Counted from the stretch's first letter, positions 6,153 to 13,233 are shown. The stretch is 17,776 bases of DNA from Sulfurovum sp. (GCA_026985755.1 JALSPX010000049.1:1-17776), one strand, 5' to 3'. Program-made: numbers and translations. The notes: generated by a model from the sequence alone, not told the origin.

Positions 6153-9005
6153 TTATGCCTTCTTAATGCTTACAGCACATTTTTTATAATCTGTCTGTTT
6201 GGACATAGGACAAGTGGCATCGAGGCAGACTTTATTGATAAATACTTTTTCATCAAACCAAGGTACAAATACCAAGCCTTGTGGTGGTCTGTTTCGTCCT
6301 CTTGTCTCAATTCTAGCTTTGACTTTGCCACGACGTGATTCAACCCATGCAAGCTCACCACGCTTAAGACCTTTTGCCTTAGCATCTGTAGGGTGCATAT
6401 AACAAAGTGCTTCAGGAACCGCACGGAATAGTTCAGGTACTCTCATGGTCATCGTACCACTGTGCCAATGTTCAAGAACCCTACCTGTACATAACCACGT
6501 ATCATATTTTTCATCTGGCATTTCTGGTGGATCCATATACGGTCGAGCAAAGATTTTAGCCTTATTCTTCAGTGCTTTTTTACCTTTTGATTTATCTGGA
6601 CCCAGTAAGTTACCTTGTAGAAGATTTTTAGCCAATGGACCATAAAATGCATGTGTAGACTTACTTCCTGATTCTTTGGCTGCTTTGGCTGCATAAGGGT
6701 CATATTTGACATTGAATCTCCACTGTGTCTCTTTGCCATCAACCACTGGCCATTTAAGTCCACGTACCTTATGGTATACCTCAAATGGTGCAAGGTCATG
6801 ACCATGACCACGTCCAAATGATGCATACTCCTCAAAGAGATACTCATGAATCATAAATCCATACCCCTCAAAGACTTTACCATCGCTCCCTTTTACTTTT
6901 CTACTGTCTCCTAATACTTCAGAGTTATCAAAGCCTTTTTGAGGGAATTTGTCTGTGGCTACTTTATACGATTTTGCTTTCTCATTGGCAAACAAAATCT
7001 CATACATCGTTGTATCCTCTTTGTATCCCATTTTCAGTGCATCAGCGATCACATTTGGAAGTTTTTTAGGTGTTCCATCTTTATTTTTACCTCGCAATGG
7101 TTGCTCACCCCAAAGGTCTTTGACTGTAAATCTTTTAGAAAATTCCACCCACTGCCATGTATCACTCATCGCATCACCCACAGGAAGGACTTGCTGTCTC
7201 CAGTGTTGTGTACGACGCTCTGCATTTCCATACGCACCCCATTTTTCATAAATCATCGCCGAAGGCAATACAAGGTCAGAAACTTTGGCTGAAATACCAG
7301 GGTATCCGTCAGAAGTCACGATAAAATTATCCATTTCTCTTGCCGCTTTAATCCAGTGGGTAGCCGATGCAGAATCTTGATAAGCATTACATACATTCAC
7401 CCATGCAAACTTCACAACGCCATCTTCTATATCTCTATGAATTTTCATGATGTGTTGATTGCCTACTGGATTTAATGTACCTGCAGGAAGCCCCCATACT
7501 TTTTCAACTTTAGCTCTGTGTTTTGGGTTTTTCACCATCATATCTGCGGGGAGTCTATGACAGAACGTACCTACTTCTCTAGCAGTACCACAAGCAGAAG
7601 GTTGACCTGTAAGTGAAAATGCTCCATTGCCTGGAAGTGCTTGTTTATTAAGCATAAAATGCACGTTGTAAGAGAGTGTATTTACCCATGTTCCACGTGT
7701 ATGCTGGTTCATACCCATCGTCCAGAAGCTTACTACTTTTCTACCCTTTTCTATATAGAGATCAGCCAGTGCCTGAAGTTTTTTCTTGAAATCCTCAATA
7801 GACTCATTTGGATCACCTTTGGCAATTTTGGCTACATAATCAAGAGTATAGGGCTCTAAAGATTTTTTATACTCTTCAAAAGAGATATGCCAGTGCTTTA
7901 GTGTACCCGCAGTGTTCTGCATTGTATCACCCTCTTTATACCCAAATGGTTCAAGTGCAGGTGCCTCTTTTGCTGAAACTTTTTTACGCATCTCTTTTTT
8001 GATGGTTTCCATCTCTAAATCACTGTATTTCCCCTCTTTGAGTGACTTCTCTCCTGCTCTTCTCATGCCATAACCGATATTGGCAGGTCCTGCCGTAAAG
8101 ACAAGGTTTTCATTGACAAAATCCCAATCTATAATCTCTTCACTCCCTCCACCTTTTTTATCTCTAAAGACAATTTCATGTGCAATATAATTCCATAAAG
8201 CAAGGTCAGTATTTGGAGAAAAGATAATATTAATATCACCAATGTCACAGGTTCTATGTGTGTAGGTTTGGATATTGACAATCTTCACTTTATCTGGATT
8301 AGAGAGTTTTCTATCAGAGACTCTTGACCAAAGAATTGGGTGCATCTCTGCCATGTTTGAACCCCAAGTCACAATGGTATCGGTAATCTCAATATCATCA
8401 TAACAGCCACTTGGTTCATCTATCCCAAACGTTTGATAAAATCCTACAACCGCAGATGCCATACAGTGACGGGCATTGGGGTCAATAGCATTAGAGCGGA
8501 ATCCACCCTTCATCATCTTTTGTGCAGCGTACCCTTCCATAACAGTATATTGTCCAGAGGCAAATACTGCTACACCCTCTGGGCCAGAGGCTTTGAGTGC
8601 CTTTTTGGCATGTTTTTCCATCTCATCAAAGGCTCTTTGCCATGAGACAGGTTTAAATTTACCTTTTTTATCGAACTCACCTTTGTCATTCATACGAAGC
8701 AGTGGTGTTTTGAGTCTATCGGCTCCATACATAATCTTGGCATTAAAGTATCCTTTAATACAGTTAAGTCCTCTATTTACTGGTGCTGCTGGATCACCTT
8801 TTACCGCAACAATCTTACCACCTTTGGTCGCGAGCATAATCCCACATCCAGTACCACAGAAACGACAAGCCGCCTTATCCCATCTCCAATCAGATTCAGC
8901 GGTTGTTGCTGCCGCTTTTAAATCTTTGGGTACCGAAATACCTACTGCACTTGCCGCTGCTACTACTGCTGAGTTTTTTAAAAAATCACGTCTTTTTAAT
9001 GACAT
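6153..9005 (-). CDS. napA: NapA, catalytic subunit of periplasmic nitrate reductase
   Basis: A 950-residue Mo-bis-MGD enzyme that reduces nitrate to nitrite in the periplasm. A Tat signal begins SLKRRDFLKNSAVVAAASAVG (Arg5-Arg6). The single [4Fe-4S] cluster is bound by C47, C50, C54 and C82. Cys181, in the sequence NARHCMASAVVG, is the expected molybdenum ligand and separates NapA from formate dehydrogenases with selenocysteine or cysteine in other contexts. The C-terminal cofactor-binding domain shows LCTGRVLEHWHSGTMTMR. It is longer than enterobacterial NapA (about 828), as is usual in Campylobacterota. AAGGAGG lies 5 bases before the ATG, and the promoter region contains an FNR-type site. 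First gene of the nap operon. Confidence 0.97.
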   Translation of the reverse strand: MSLKRRDFLKNSAVVAAASAVGISVPKDLKAAATTAESDWRWDKAACRFCGTGCGIMLATKGGKIVAVKGDPAAPVNRGLNCIKGYFNAKIMYGADRLKTPLLRMNDKGEFDKKGKFKPVSWQRAFDEMEKHAKKALKASGPEGVAVFASGQYTVMEGYAAQKMMKGGFRSNAIDPNARHCMASAVVGFYQTFGIDEPSGCYDDIEITDTIVTWGSNMAEMHPILWSRVSDRKLSNPDKVKIVNIQTYTHRTCDIGDINIIFSPNTDLALWNYIAHEIVFRDKKGGGSEEIIDWDFVNENLVFTAGPANIGYGMRRAGEKSLKEGKYSDLEMETIKKEMRKKVSAKEAPALEPFGYKEGDTMQNTAGTLKHWHISFEEYKKSLEPYTLDYVAKIAKGDPNESIEDFKKKLQALADLYIEKGRKVVSFWTMGMNQHTRGTWVNTLSYNVHFMLNKQALPGNGAFSLTGQPSACGTAREVGTFCHRLPADMMVKNPKHRAKVEKVWGLPAGTLNPVGNQHIMKIHRDIEDGVVKFAWVNVCNAYQDSASATHWIKAAREMDNFIVTSDGYPGISAKVSDLVLPSAMIYEKWGAYGNAERRTQHWRQQVLPVGDAMSDTWQWVEFSKRFTVKDLWGEQPLRGKNKDGTPKKLPNVIADALKMGYKEDTTMYEILFANEKAKSYKVATDKFPQKGFDNSEVLGDSRKVKGSDGKVFEGYGFMIHEYLFEEYASFGRGHGHDLAPFEVYHKVRGLKWPVVDGKETQWRFNVKYDPYAAKAAKESGSKSTHAFYGPLAKNLLQGNLLGPDKSKGKKALKNKAKIFARPYMDPPEMPDEKYDTWLCTGRVLEHWHSGTMTMRVPELFRAVPEALCYMHPTDAKAKGLKRGELAWVESRRGKVKARIETRGRNRPPQGLVFVPWFDEKVFINKVCLDATCPMSKQTDYKKCAVSIKKA

Positions 9006-9035
9006 TGTTCCTCCTTTAAAATAGTTTTACTACCT

Positions 9036-9077
9036 ATTTTATCTTTTGAGAGAAACATATCTATTGATGCATATCAA
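9036..9077 (-). promoter_or_regulatory. nap operon promoter with perfect FNR box
   Basis: TTGATGCATATCAA at 9064-9077 is a perfect TTGAT-N4-ATCAA site, extended by TA on both sides (9062-9079). On the minus strand a -10 hexamer TAAAAT (rc of 9036-9041) has its centre exactly 32 bp downstream of the box centre, which puts the box near -41.5, the class II activator position. Transcription would start about 25 bases before the napA ATG. The site is seen; activation by an Fnr-family protein under oxygen limitation or nitrogen oxides is inferred. Confidence 0.85.
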
Positions 9078-9086
9078 TAATATTTA

Positions 9087-9252
9087 AACCCAAATTATGC
9101 AATAGCATTGCCAAAATTAGCGATAGTGCTTGTACTGTGGGCGTTTGCAAAGAATTTGAGGTTAACCCAAAGGTTAATCGATGATTATTTGTAAATGCCC
9201 ACGGTGCAATGACTTTTGTTAGTTTGGTGATTTCTATTGCATAATTTGGGTT
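9087..9252. repeat. 166-bp full-length imperfect palindrome upstream of the nap promoter
   Basis: Two 81-bp arms (9087-9167 and 9172-9252) face each other without gaps around a 4-bp centre (CAAA). The outer 19 bp are perfectly complementary (AACCCAAATTATGCAATAG at 9087-9105 with 9234-9252); the inner 62 positions match at 41. Of the 21 mismatches, nine become G-U pairs if the + strand is RNA, and none would become G-U on the minus strand. It contains no ORF of note. It could be a miniature mobile element or the gene of a long hairpin RNA on the + strand. It ends 8-10 bp from the nap FNR box. Confidence 0.85.
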
Positions 9253-9263
9253 AAAATATAAAT

Positions 9264-9284
9264 CAATATTACTAAATAATATTG
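9264..9284 (-). terminator. AT-rich hairpin after the DUF59 gene
   Basis: CAATATTA (9264-9271) and TAATATTG (9277-9284) form a perfect 8-bp stem with a 5-nt loop, 12 bp after the DUF59 stop. On the minus strand a T-rich stretch (ATTTATATTTTAA) follows. It is a plausible weak terminator for the operon coming from 11239, just before the nap promoter region. Confidence 0.45.
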
Positions 9285-9296
9285 GGCAACTATATA

Positions 9297-9602
9297 CTAT
9301 CCACCCAAAGCTTTCTTCACATTCTCATCAGCCATAGAGATATTCCACGCAGGTTCCCATACCACTTCCACTTCTACAGAGCCAACGCCATCTAATTTTT
9401 CTACGGCTTCTTGTACCCACTGCTTTATCATCTGATGCAAAGGACACCCTTGTGTAGAAAGCGTCATTATCACATGTACATTACATGCTTCATCTATAAT
9501 GGCATCATAGATAAGTCCCATCTCTACTAGGTTAAACCCTACTTCTGGGTCAATCACTGTAGATATCGCATCAAATGTTGTCTCTTTTGTTATATTACAC
9601 AT
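9297..9602 (-). CDS. DUF59/MIP18-family protein (PaaD/SufT-like metal-sulfur assembly)
   Basis: A 101-residue cytoplasmic protein with the hallmarks of the DUF59/MIP18 family: the helix with DPEVGFNLVEMGLIYD (residues 18-33), the strand VHVIMTLSTQGCP with the conserved Cys53-Pro, and the late strand SVEVEVVWEPAWN. Members act in iron-sulfur cluster assembly or delivery to specific enzymes (SufT, PaaD, eukaryotic MIP18). Here the gene is last in an operon with a DUF2249-like protein and a multi-TM protein, and next to nap, so it may help metallate a nitrogen-oxide enzyme; that is inference. Spacing to the preceding gene is 56 bp and includes a strong hairpin, and a Shine-Dalgarno AAGGA lies about 9 bases upstream. 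Confidence 0.85.
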   Translation of the reverse strand: MCNITKETTFDAISTVIDPEVGFNLVEMGLIYDAIIDEACNVHVIMTLSTQGCPLHQMIKQWVQEAVEKLDGVGSVEVEVVWEPAWNISMADENVKKALGG

Positions 9603-9628
9603 ATTTTATTTTCCTTTTATTATACTCT

Positions 9629-9654
9629 TGCTCCTCCTGTCCTCAGGTGGAGCA
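9629..9654 (-). other. Stem-loop between the 12-TM gene and the DUF59 gene
   Basis: TGCTCC-T-CCTG (9629-9639) pairs with CAGG-T-GGAGCA (9644-9654) over a 4-nt loop: ten base pairs with one T-T mismatch. There is no T-run behind it on either strand, so it is not a classical terminator. On the minus-strand transcript the stem buries an AGGAGG-like stretch, and TATAAT follows at 9618-9623 (minus). It may stabilise the upstream mRNA, uncouple expression, or precede an internal promoter. Confidence 0.55.
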
Positions 9655-9658
9655 TATA

Positions 9659-10894
9659 TTATTCTCCATACGCCAACATCTTTTTCATGATTATATAAAG
9701 AAAAAGAGCTCCCGCAAACAAAAAACTCGCCCCTGCTTTAAACACTATATCGCTCTCAAAGAGTAGCCCTACACCTCCTAAAATCACTCCTGCTACGCTA
9801 AACCCAAACATCATAGATGCACCCTCTTTAGAGTACATTTCATGCAGCATGGGTACCTTTTCTTTACCTACCAAGGGTGCAAAGCGTTCAAACCAGACTA
9901 AAAATGGAACGATTTTATACAGGTGTCCTGTAATGAATGAAGAGATAAACCCTAAGAGTAAGAACCATACAGAAGCATGAAGTATACTTTCACTATTTAT
10001 CACAAAATAAAGTAGTCCTAAAGCTATAGCGAGTATGAGTGAAACGAAAGCAAAGATGATAGACTTAGCCCAAACATCCAACTCTTTTCTCACGGTAAGT
10101 TTTGCGATAATATACATTTGCCACATATAAAAAAATATGCCTAAAGTGTTCACAGCATACCCGAACATCATGAGCCATTCTTGTGATATAAGTGCAGCCA
10201 TAAAGACAATACCTACCCCTGTGATAACCAGCCTAAATGCTATATGAATCGCTTTTTCATCAAAGCCGTGGGCTAGGGAAAACATAGGTATAAGAATGAG
10301 TGAAAGCCCCATAATGGTCAACACTACATACCCACCAAGTACCGCATAGACATGGGCTTTAAGCATCAAAGAGACATTAATCCCCAAATCACCACTTAAG
10401 CCCAAGGCAATAACAAATCCAGTAAGAATACCCAAAAGCAGATACCCATTACTCCACGCTACTGTTTTTACTGTCAGGGTGCGTATTTCAGTTTTTTTGA
10501 GTGTCGCTATATTTTCAAAGGCAAAGATAAGCATGGCGACAAGTACCAATAACCCACCATAGGGAAGCAGTGCAGGCATCAACCAAAACCCTATTACCAT
10601 CATCACAGCACCAAAACCAAGCAATGGCAAGATGACATAATAGACATCCACAACCACATGCCCTACCTCAAGTACCACAGGTATGAGCTGTGCCATGGCA
10701 CCAAAAATAATCATCATCACATAGCCGAGTAAAAAGAGGTGTACCCACCCTGCGATATCCATCTGTGCATAGCTAAATGTAGGTTCGAAAAAAAGCAGTG
10801 CTCCCATAGCCAATAGATAAAAAAGTACCCCATATTTAAAAAATGGAGCAATCAAGCTTAGTGGTGGTGCAAAATCTCTAGAGATGGGGTTCAT
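9659..10894 (-). CDS. 12-TM membrane protein with three His-Gly-Gly-Pro repeats (haem-copper/NnrS-like)
   Basis: A 411-residue, very hydrophobic protein with about 12 membrane segments. One motif appears three times with the same order: H52...G57...G65...P72, H181...G187...G196...P203 and H306...G315...G323...P330, with local sequences VHLFLLGY-GAMAQLIP, AHVYAVLGGY-GLSLILIP and LHASVWFLLLGF-GHLYKIVP. Histidine-bearing helices of this kind resemble subunit I of haem-copper oxidases/NO reductases and the NnrS haem-copper family tied to nitric oxide, but the full catalytic histidine set of an oxidase is not obvious. It follows the DUF2249-like gene by 3 bp. A role in nitric oxide handling or electron transfer is inferred from family resemblance and context. 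Confidence 0.65.
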   Translation of the reverse strand: MNPISRDFAPPLSLIAPFFKYGVLFYLLAMGALLFFEPTFSYAQMDIAGWVHLFLLGYVMMIIFGAMAQLIPVVLEVGHVVVDVYYVILPLLGFGAVMMVIGFWLMPALLPYGGLLVLVAMLIFAFENIATLKKTEIRTLTVKTVAWSNGYLLLGILTGFVIALGLSGDLGINVSLMLKAHVYAVLGGYVVLTIMGLSLILIPMFSLAHGFDEKAIHIAFRLVITGVGIVFMAALISQEWLMMFGYAVNTLGIFFYMWQMYIIAKLTVRKELDVWAKSIIFAFVSLILAIALGLLYFVINSESILHASVWFLLLGFISSFITGHLYKIVPFLVWFERFAPLVGKEKVPMLHEMYSKEGASMMFGFSVAGVILGGVGLLFESDIVFKAGASFLFAGALFLYIIMKKMLAYGE

Positions 10895-10897
10895 AAA

Positions 10898-11239
10898 TTA
10901 TCCGTGACAGCTGGCATCACTCAGGTTTGCTTTTTCACTCTCTCCTGATTTATAGCTAAATGTCAGTTTGACAAATCCATTGTCAAGCTTCTCTTCTGAA
11001 ATCTCATAGTTTTCACCTATTTTAGCCAGAAGTCCCCCAGGGCTTTTATGGTTAATCATCACTACTTTTTTGTTGGGTGCATCAAGCAGTTTTAGTCCTG
11101 CCATCGCATTGACCATAGGGTCTGGTGGTCCACATTTTGATGTATCAAATTCTATATATTGCGTATCTTCTATCGTATAGGTAAAAAAAGGTACATTCGC
11201 ACCTTCTACTTCTAAAGGTTGTTTGTTTATTTCAGACAT
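10898..11239 (-). CDS. DUF2249/TusA-like small protein
   Basis: A 113-residue cytoplasmic protein. After a short N-terminal segment it shows the pattern of the DUF2249 and TusA-like fold: the strand 'YIEFDTSKCGPPDPMVNAM' with Cys36 before a helix, then 'VVMINHKSPGGLLAKI' where DUF2249 proteins have the strand followed by H-x-S/D-P, and a final strand 'GFVKLTFSYK'. The C-terminus is a separate Cys-His-Gly end (C111). DUF2249 proteins are often found beside haemerythrin, nitric-oxide or denitrification genes, with no firmly established reaction. It leads an operon whose promoter has an FNR-type box. AGGAG lies about 6 bases before the ATG. Confidence 0.7.
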   Translation of the reverse strand: MSEINKQPLEVEGANVPFFTYTIEDTQYIEFDTSKCGPPDPMVNAMAGLKLLDAPNKKVVMINHKSPGGLLAKIGENYEISEEKLDNGFVKLTFSYKSGESEKANLSDASCHG

Positions 11240-11265
11240 AATAACTCCTAATTTAAATATAAAGA

Positions 11266-11307
11266 ATTATAATACCTTATTAAAATGATTGTGTTGACTT
11301 ATATCAA
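11266..11307 (-). promoter_or_regulatory. FNR-type promoter of the DUF2249 operon
   Basis: TTGACTTATATCAA at 11294-11307 matches TTGAT-N4-ATCAA with one mismatch. On the minus strand a perfect TATAAT (rc of 11266-11271) is centred 32 bp downstream of the box centre, the same spacing as at the other three sites in the window. The box overlaps the last codons and stop of the precorrin-2 dehydrogenase gene, so there is no room for a terminator between the two units. The leader would be about 20 bases. Confidence 0.8.
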
Positions 11308-11873
11308 GATTTAAAATGTTTTTGAAAATACTCTGTGACCAAGGTATCAAAATATGCCATACGCTCTTTGCCTTTAGGCATAGTTGTGCGTAGTGCTTTC
11401 ATCTTTTCTAAAAATGCTCCTACCGAATCAGGTATAACCTTCTCAAAATGCTGGCGTATCTGTTTGGCAAAGGCTGGTGATGCACCTCCTGTAGAAAAAG
11501 CTATGGTCAAATCTTCTTTTTTGACATACGAGGGGAAGATAAAATCACAATACGCGGTATTGTCCACCGAGTTCACCAAGATTCTACTACCCCTGCTCTC
11601 TTCATAGATCTCTTGATGCAACACTTGCGTGTCGGTAGCGACTATCACGATATCAAAACCTTTGATATCCCCCACTTCATACGCTCTTTGGTGTAACACC
11701 AAAGCATGTTGGTCTATAATGGCTTGTGCCTCCTCATCTACCCTTAGTGCTATCACGGTTATCTCTGTAGTAAAGTCGATGAGTTTTTCAAGTTTTTCAG
11801 TAGCAACAACCCCACCACCAACCACCAACACTTTTAACTTTGTCATGTCCATAAACATTGGGAAATACGCCAT
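11304..11873 (-). CDS. Precorrin-2 dehydrogenase / sirohydrochlorin ferrochelatase (CysG N-terminal or Met8p-like)
   Basis: A 189-residue protein equivalent to the N-terminal module of CysG and to yeast Met8p: it oxidises precorrin-2 with NAD+ to sirohydrochlorin and, in the bifunctional forms, inserts iron to give siroheme. The nucleotide-binding loop VLVVGGGVVATEKLEKL (residues 15-31) and the motifs 'VNSVDNTAYCDFIFPSYV' and 'STGGASPAFAKQIRQHFE' are diagnostic. The methyltransferase half is a separate gene at 15193-15924. AGGAGC is 6 bases before the ATG. The gene has its own FNR-type promoter, so here siroheme supply appears tied to anaerobic nitrogen-oxide respiration and haem d1 rather than to sulfite assimilation alone. 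Confidence 0.9.
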   Translation of the reverse strand: MAYFPMFMDMTKLKVLVVGGGVVATEKLEKLIDFTTEITVIALRVDEEAQAIIDQHALVLHQRAYEVGDIKGFDIVIVATDTQVLHQEIYEESRGSRILVNSVDNTAYCDFIFPSYVKKEDLTIAFSTGGASPAFAKQIRQHFEKVIPDSVGAFLEKMKALRTTMPKGKERMAYFDTLVTEYFQKHFKS

Positions 11874-11901
11874 TATTGCTCCTAAAACACGATTGTGTCA
11901 T

Positions 11902-11943
11902 AATTTACCAAAAGTGTAGCATAAATGTTTTGATGTGTATCAA
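11902..11943 (-). promoter_or_regulatory. FNR-type promoter of the precorrin-2 dehydrogenase gene
   Basis: TTGATGTGTATCAA at 11930-11943 is a perfect TTGAT-N4-ATCAA box. A -10 hexamer TAAATT (rc of 11902-11907, minus strand) is centred 32 bp from the box centre, giving class II geometry and a leader of about 20 bases before the ATG at 11873. Confidence 0.82.
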
Positions 11944-12187
11944 TGGCGTAGGTGTGTTTGGCATTGGAATTTAGGAGTCTATTCCTCTTTTTTGTTTATA
12001 TGTTTGGAATGTACTCTTATTTAAAGCAAAAATAAACTTCTAAGCTTTGAAAATATGGTGTATGTAGGCTAAAAAAAGTTGTGTATTTTGTATTTTAGAA
12101 AGTTATAGGGATAGTTATTCAACACCAGGATTTTTTTTTGTTTTTTGGGTAATATGAATGAAGTCACGCTATCGCCGTAAGGGGTTA

Positions 12188-12337
12188 GAAGGCATGGTAT
12201 ATTTCATAGGCGGAGATTACAACGGGTGAGCTTTGATTCAGTCTAGGTAGCTTTAGTAAAGTAGCCTCGTTCCCTTTTCTGCATTTTCTAGAGAAATGAA
12301 ATAAGAAATGTTGTTTTAGTGGTCTAAGTTTTTGGGT
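12188..12337 (-). other. Open stretch without a start codon; possible dispersed repeat or decayed gene
   Basis: Fifty codons are open on the minus strand between a TGA (12338-12340) and a TAA (12185-12187), in the same frame as the ATPase remnant just upstream. There is no usable start. It includes 'LLKLPRLNQSSPVVISAYEIYHAF'-like text, which does not match a protein family I know. The local GC content is above that of its surroundings. This could be a repeated intergenic element or an RNA gene rather than a coding fragment. Confidence 0.25.
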
Positions 12338-12340
12338 TCA

Positions 12341-12418
12341 TTATATATGCGTTTTAGGCAGAGGGTTAAACCAAAAATTCCAGTCATTTAATATTTCAAA
12401 TATTTTATCTTTATTCAT
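12341..12418 (-). pseudogene. N-terminal remnant of a DUF4143-type ATPase gene
   Basis: An ATG at 12418 behind AGGATAG opens a 25-codon frame, MNKDKIFEILNDWNFWFNPL followed by PKTHI and two stop codons in a row. The opening matches the usual beginning of AAA/DUF4143 ATP-binding proteins, which start with a short helix and a 'DWNFW' motif before the Walker A loop. Nothing resembling the Walker A or later domains follows, so this would be the surviving 5' end of a deleted gene. The match rests on about 16 residues and is therefore tentative. Confidence 0.4.
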
Positions 12419-12431
12419 CTACTATCCTATG

Positions 12432-12473
12432 TACTGACTGAATTATATATAAATCAATCTTTATACTGACTGA
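12432..12473. repeat. Pair of 10-bp direct repeats, 32 bp apart
   Basis: TACTGACTGA occurs at 12432-12441 and again at 12464-12473, a spacing of 32 bp or about three helical turns. They flank an AT-rich segment with a TATATAAT-like sequence on the minus strand, directly upstream of the ATPase remnant. This fits the operator of the lost gene, or the edge of an insertion. Confidence 0.5.
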
Positions 12474-12529
12474 TATTTCAAAAAAAGAATAAGGCGTTGA
12501 AAATACACCCTTCTACATTCCACCCATCC

Positions 12530-12558
12530 TTGACAAACCACCCCCAACCCCCTATAAT
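12530..12558 (+). promoter_or_regulatory. Consensus sigma70 promoter of the toxin-antitoxin pair
   Basis: TTGACA at 12530-12535 and TATAAT at 12553-12558 are separated by exactly 17 bp, a full consensus promoter. AAGGA (12576-12580) lies 6 bases before the antitoxin ATG at 12587. Between them the alternating AT sequence (ATATATGAAAATATATAT) forms an imperfect inverted repeat next to the -10 box and is a plausible operator for autorepression by the antitoxin complex. Confidence 0.85.
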
Positions 12559-12586
12559 ATATGAAAATATATATGAAGGATAGAAG

Positions 12587-12865
12587 ATGCATCAGATATC
12601 TATCTCAGAGATACAACGTAACCTGCACAACTTAGATAACTTTGATATCATCGAAGTCATCGATAAAAAACGTAATAAAATTAAAGGCTACTTCATAGAG
12701 AGTAAATATTCTTCTTTTGTGGAAGAGCTAGCACATAAGGTGCAGAGTACAAACAAAGAGCAGACATCACTTAGAGGTATTTTGCATAGCTATGCCGATA
12801 GTAGCAAAGTAGATACAGAAGATAGTGTTTGGAAACAACATCTCTTGAAAAAGTACAGTAAATGA
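12587..12865 (+). CDS. Antitoxin, Phd/YefM-like
   Basis: A 92-residue protein that overlaps the following PIN-domain gene by 4 bases (ATGA). The first half, MHQISISEIQRNLHNLDNFD followed by 'IIEVIDKKRNKIKGYFI', has the strand-helix-strand pattern of Phd/YefM-type DNA-binding antitoxins. The second half is polar and probably unstructured until it meets the toxin; it ends in basic residues. The pairing with a PIN toxin, the gene order antitoxin first, and the strong promoter support the call. In many VapBC-type systems the antitoxin is an AbrB or RHH protein, so this is a Phd-PIN combination. Confidence 0.75.
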   Translation: MHQISISEIQRNLHNLDNFDIIEVIDKKRNKIKGYFIESKYSSFVEELAHKVQSTNKEQTSLRGILHSYADSSKVDTEDSVWKQHLLKKYSK

Positions 12866-13233
12866 TTAGACTCGATACCAACTACATTTTACGCTACTTA
12901 CTAAACGATAATGAAAAAACGGCAACACTCGCAGAGGAAGTGATACTCCACAAGGAAGTACATATAGCCAATGAAGTGTGGGTAGAAGTCGTGTATGTGT
13001 TGGAGGGTGTATATGACTTGGAAAAAGAAAAAATATCTACAGTGTTACGTGCTTTAATACAAGCAGACAATATACATGTGATAGACAAATATAATCTTGT
13101 CAAGGCACTAGAGATATTTGCACAGAAAAAATTAGATTTTGTAGATTGTCTTTTGTGTGCATATGCTGGTGTAGATGAAGTATACACTTTTGATAAAAAG
13201 TTACAAAAGTGTGTAGATACCCAAAAGAGTTAA
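12862..13233 (+). CDS. PIN-domain ribonuclease toxin (VapC-like)
   Basis: A 123-residue PIN-domain protein. It opens with MIRLDTNYILRYL, the first acidic residue being D5. Further acidic positions expected for the Mg-binding site are E42 (in 'VEVVYVLEGVY'), D92 and D95 (in 'LDFVDCLLCAYA') and D111 (in 'VYTFDKKL'). The length is normal for a VapC toxin. Such toxins cleave RNA, often tRNA, when freed from the antitoxin. All catalytic residues are present and the frame is intact, so the module looks active. It lies alone between haem-biosynthesis genes and next to a decayed ATPase gene, which suggests an accessory insertion. Confidence 0.85.
   Translation: MIRLDTNYILRYLLNDNEKTATLAEEVILHKEVHIANEVWVEVVYVLEGVYDLEKEKISTVLRALIQADNIHVIDKYNLVKALEIFAQKKLDFVDCLLCAYAGVDEVYTFDKKLQKCVDTQKS

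Larger units (their letters stand above)
11944..12586. other. Gene-poor stretch of about 640 bp
   Basis: No intact gene is visible. It contains an AT-rich left part with T-runs (for example 12131-12146), a markedly more GC-rich island at about 12155-12300, the 25-codon ATPase remnant at 12341-12418, the 10-bp direct repeats at 12432-12473, and the promoter of the toxin-antitoxin pair at its right end. Within the island, GGTAGCTTTAGTAAAGTAGCC (starting near 12246) can fold into a short hairpin. The mixed composition suggests past insertion and decay. Confidence 0.6.

Noticed and set aside
8476..9024. A 182-codon open frame on the + strand opposite the 5' part of napA
   Set aside because: It is antisense to a clearly real gene with all its Fe-S and Tat motifs, and its translation shows no domain. 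It is a shadow of the napA codon pattern.
9087..9252. The palindrome as an integron attC site
   Set aside because: The ends approach but do not match the RYYYAAC and GTTRRRY core sites, it is longer than usual attC sites, and there is no array of gene cassettes or integrase.
9262..9270. ATCAA-like half-site to the right of the palindrome as a second FNR box
   Set aside because: Only one half is present and the expected partner at the 4-bp spacing is missing. The region is simply AT-rich.
9073..9270. ATCAATA on both sides of the palindrome as a target-site duplication
   Set aside because: It is at unequal distances from the two ends (7 bp left, 9 bp right) and in AT-rich DNA where such matches are expected. 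The left copy is part of the FNR box.
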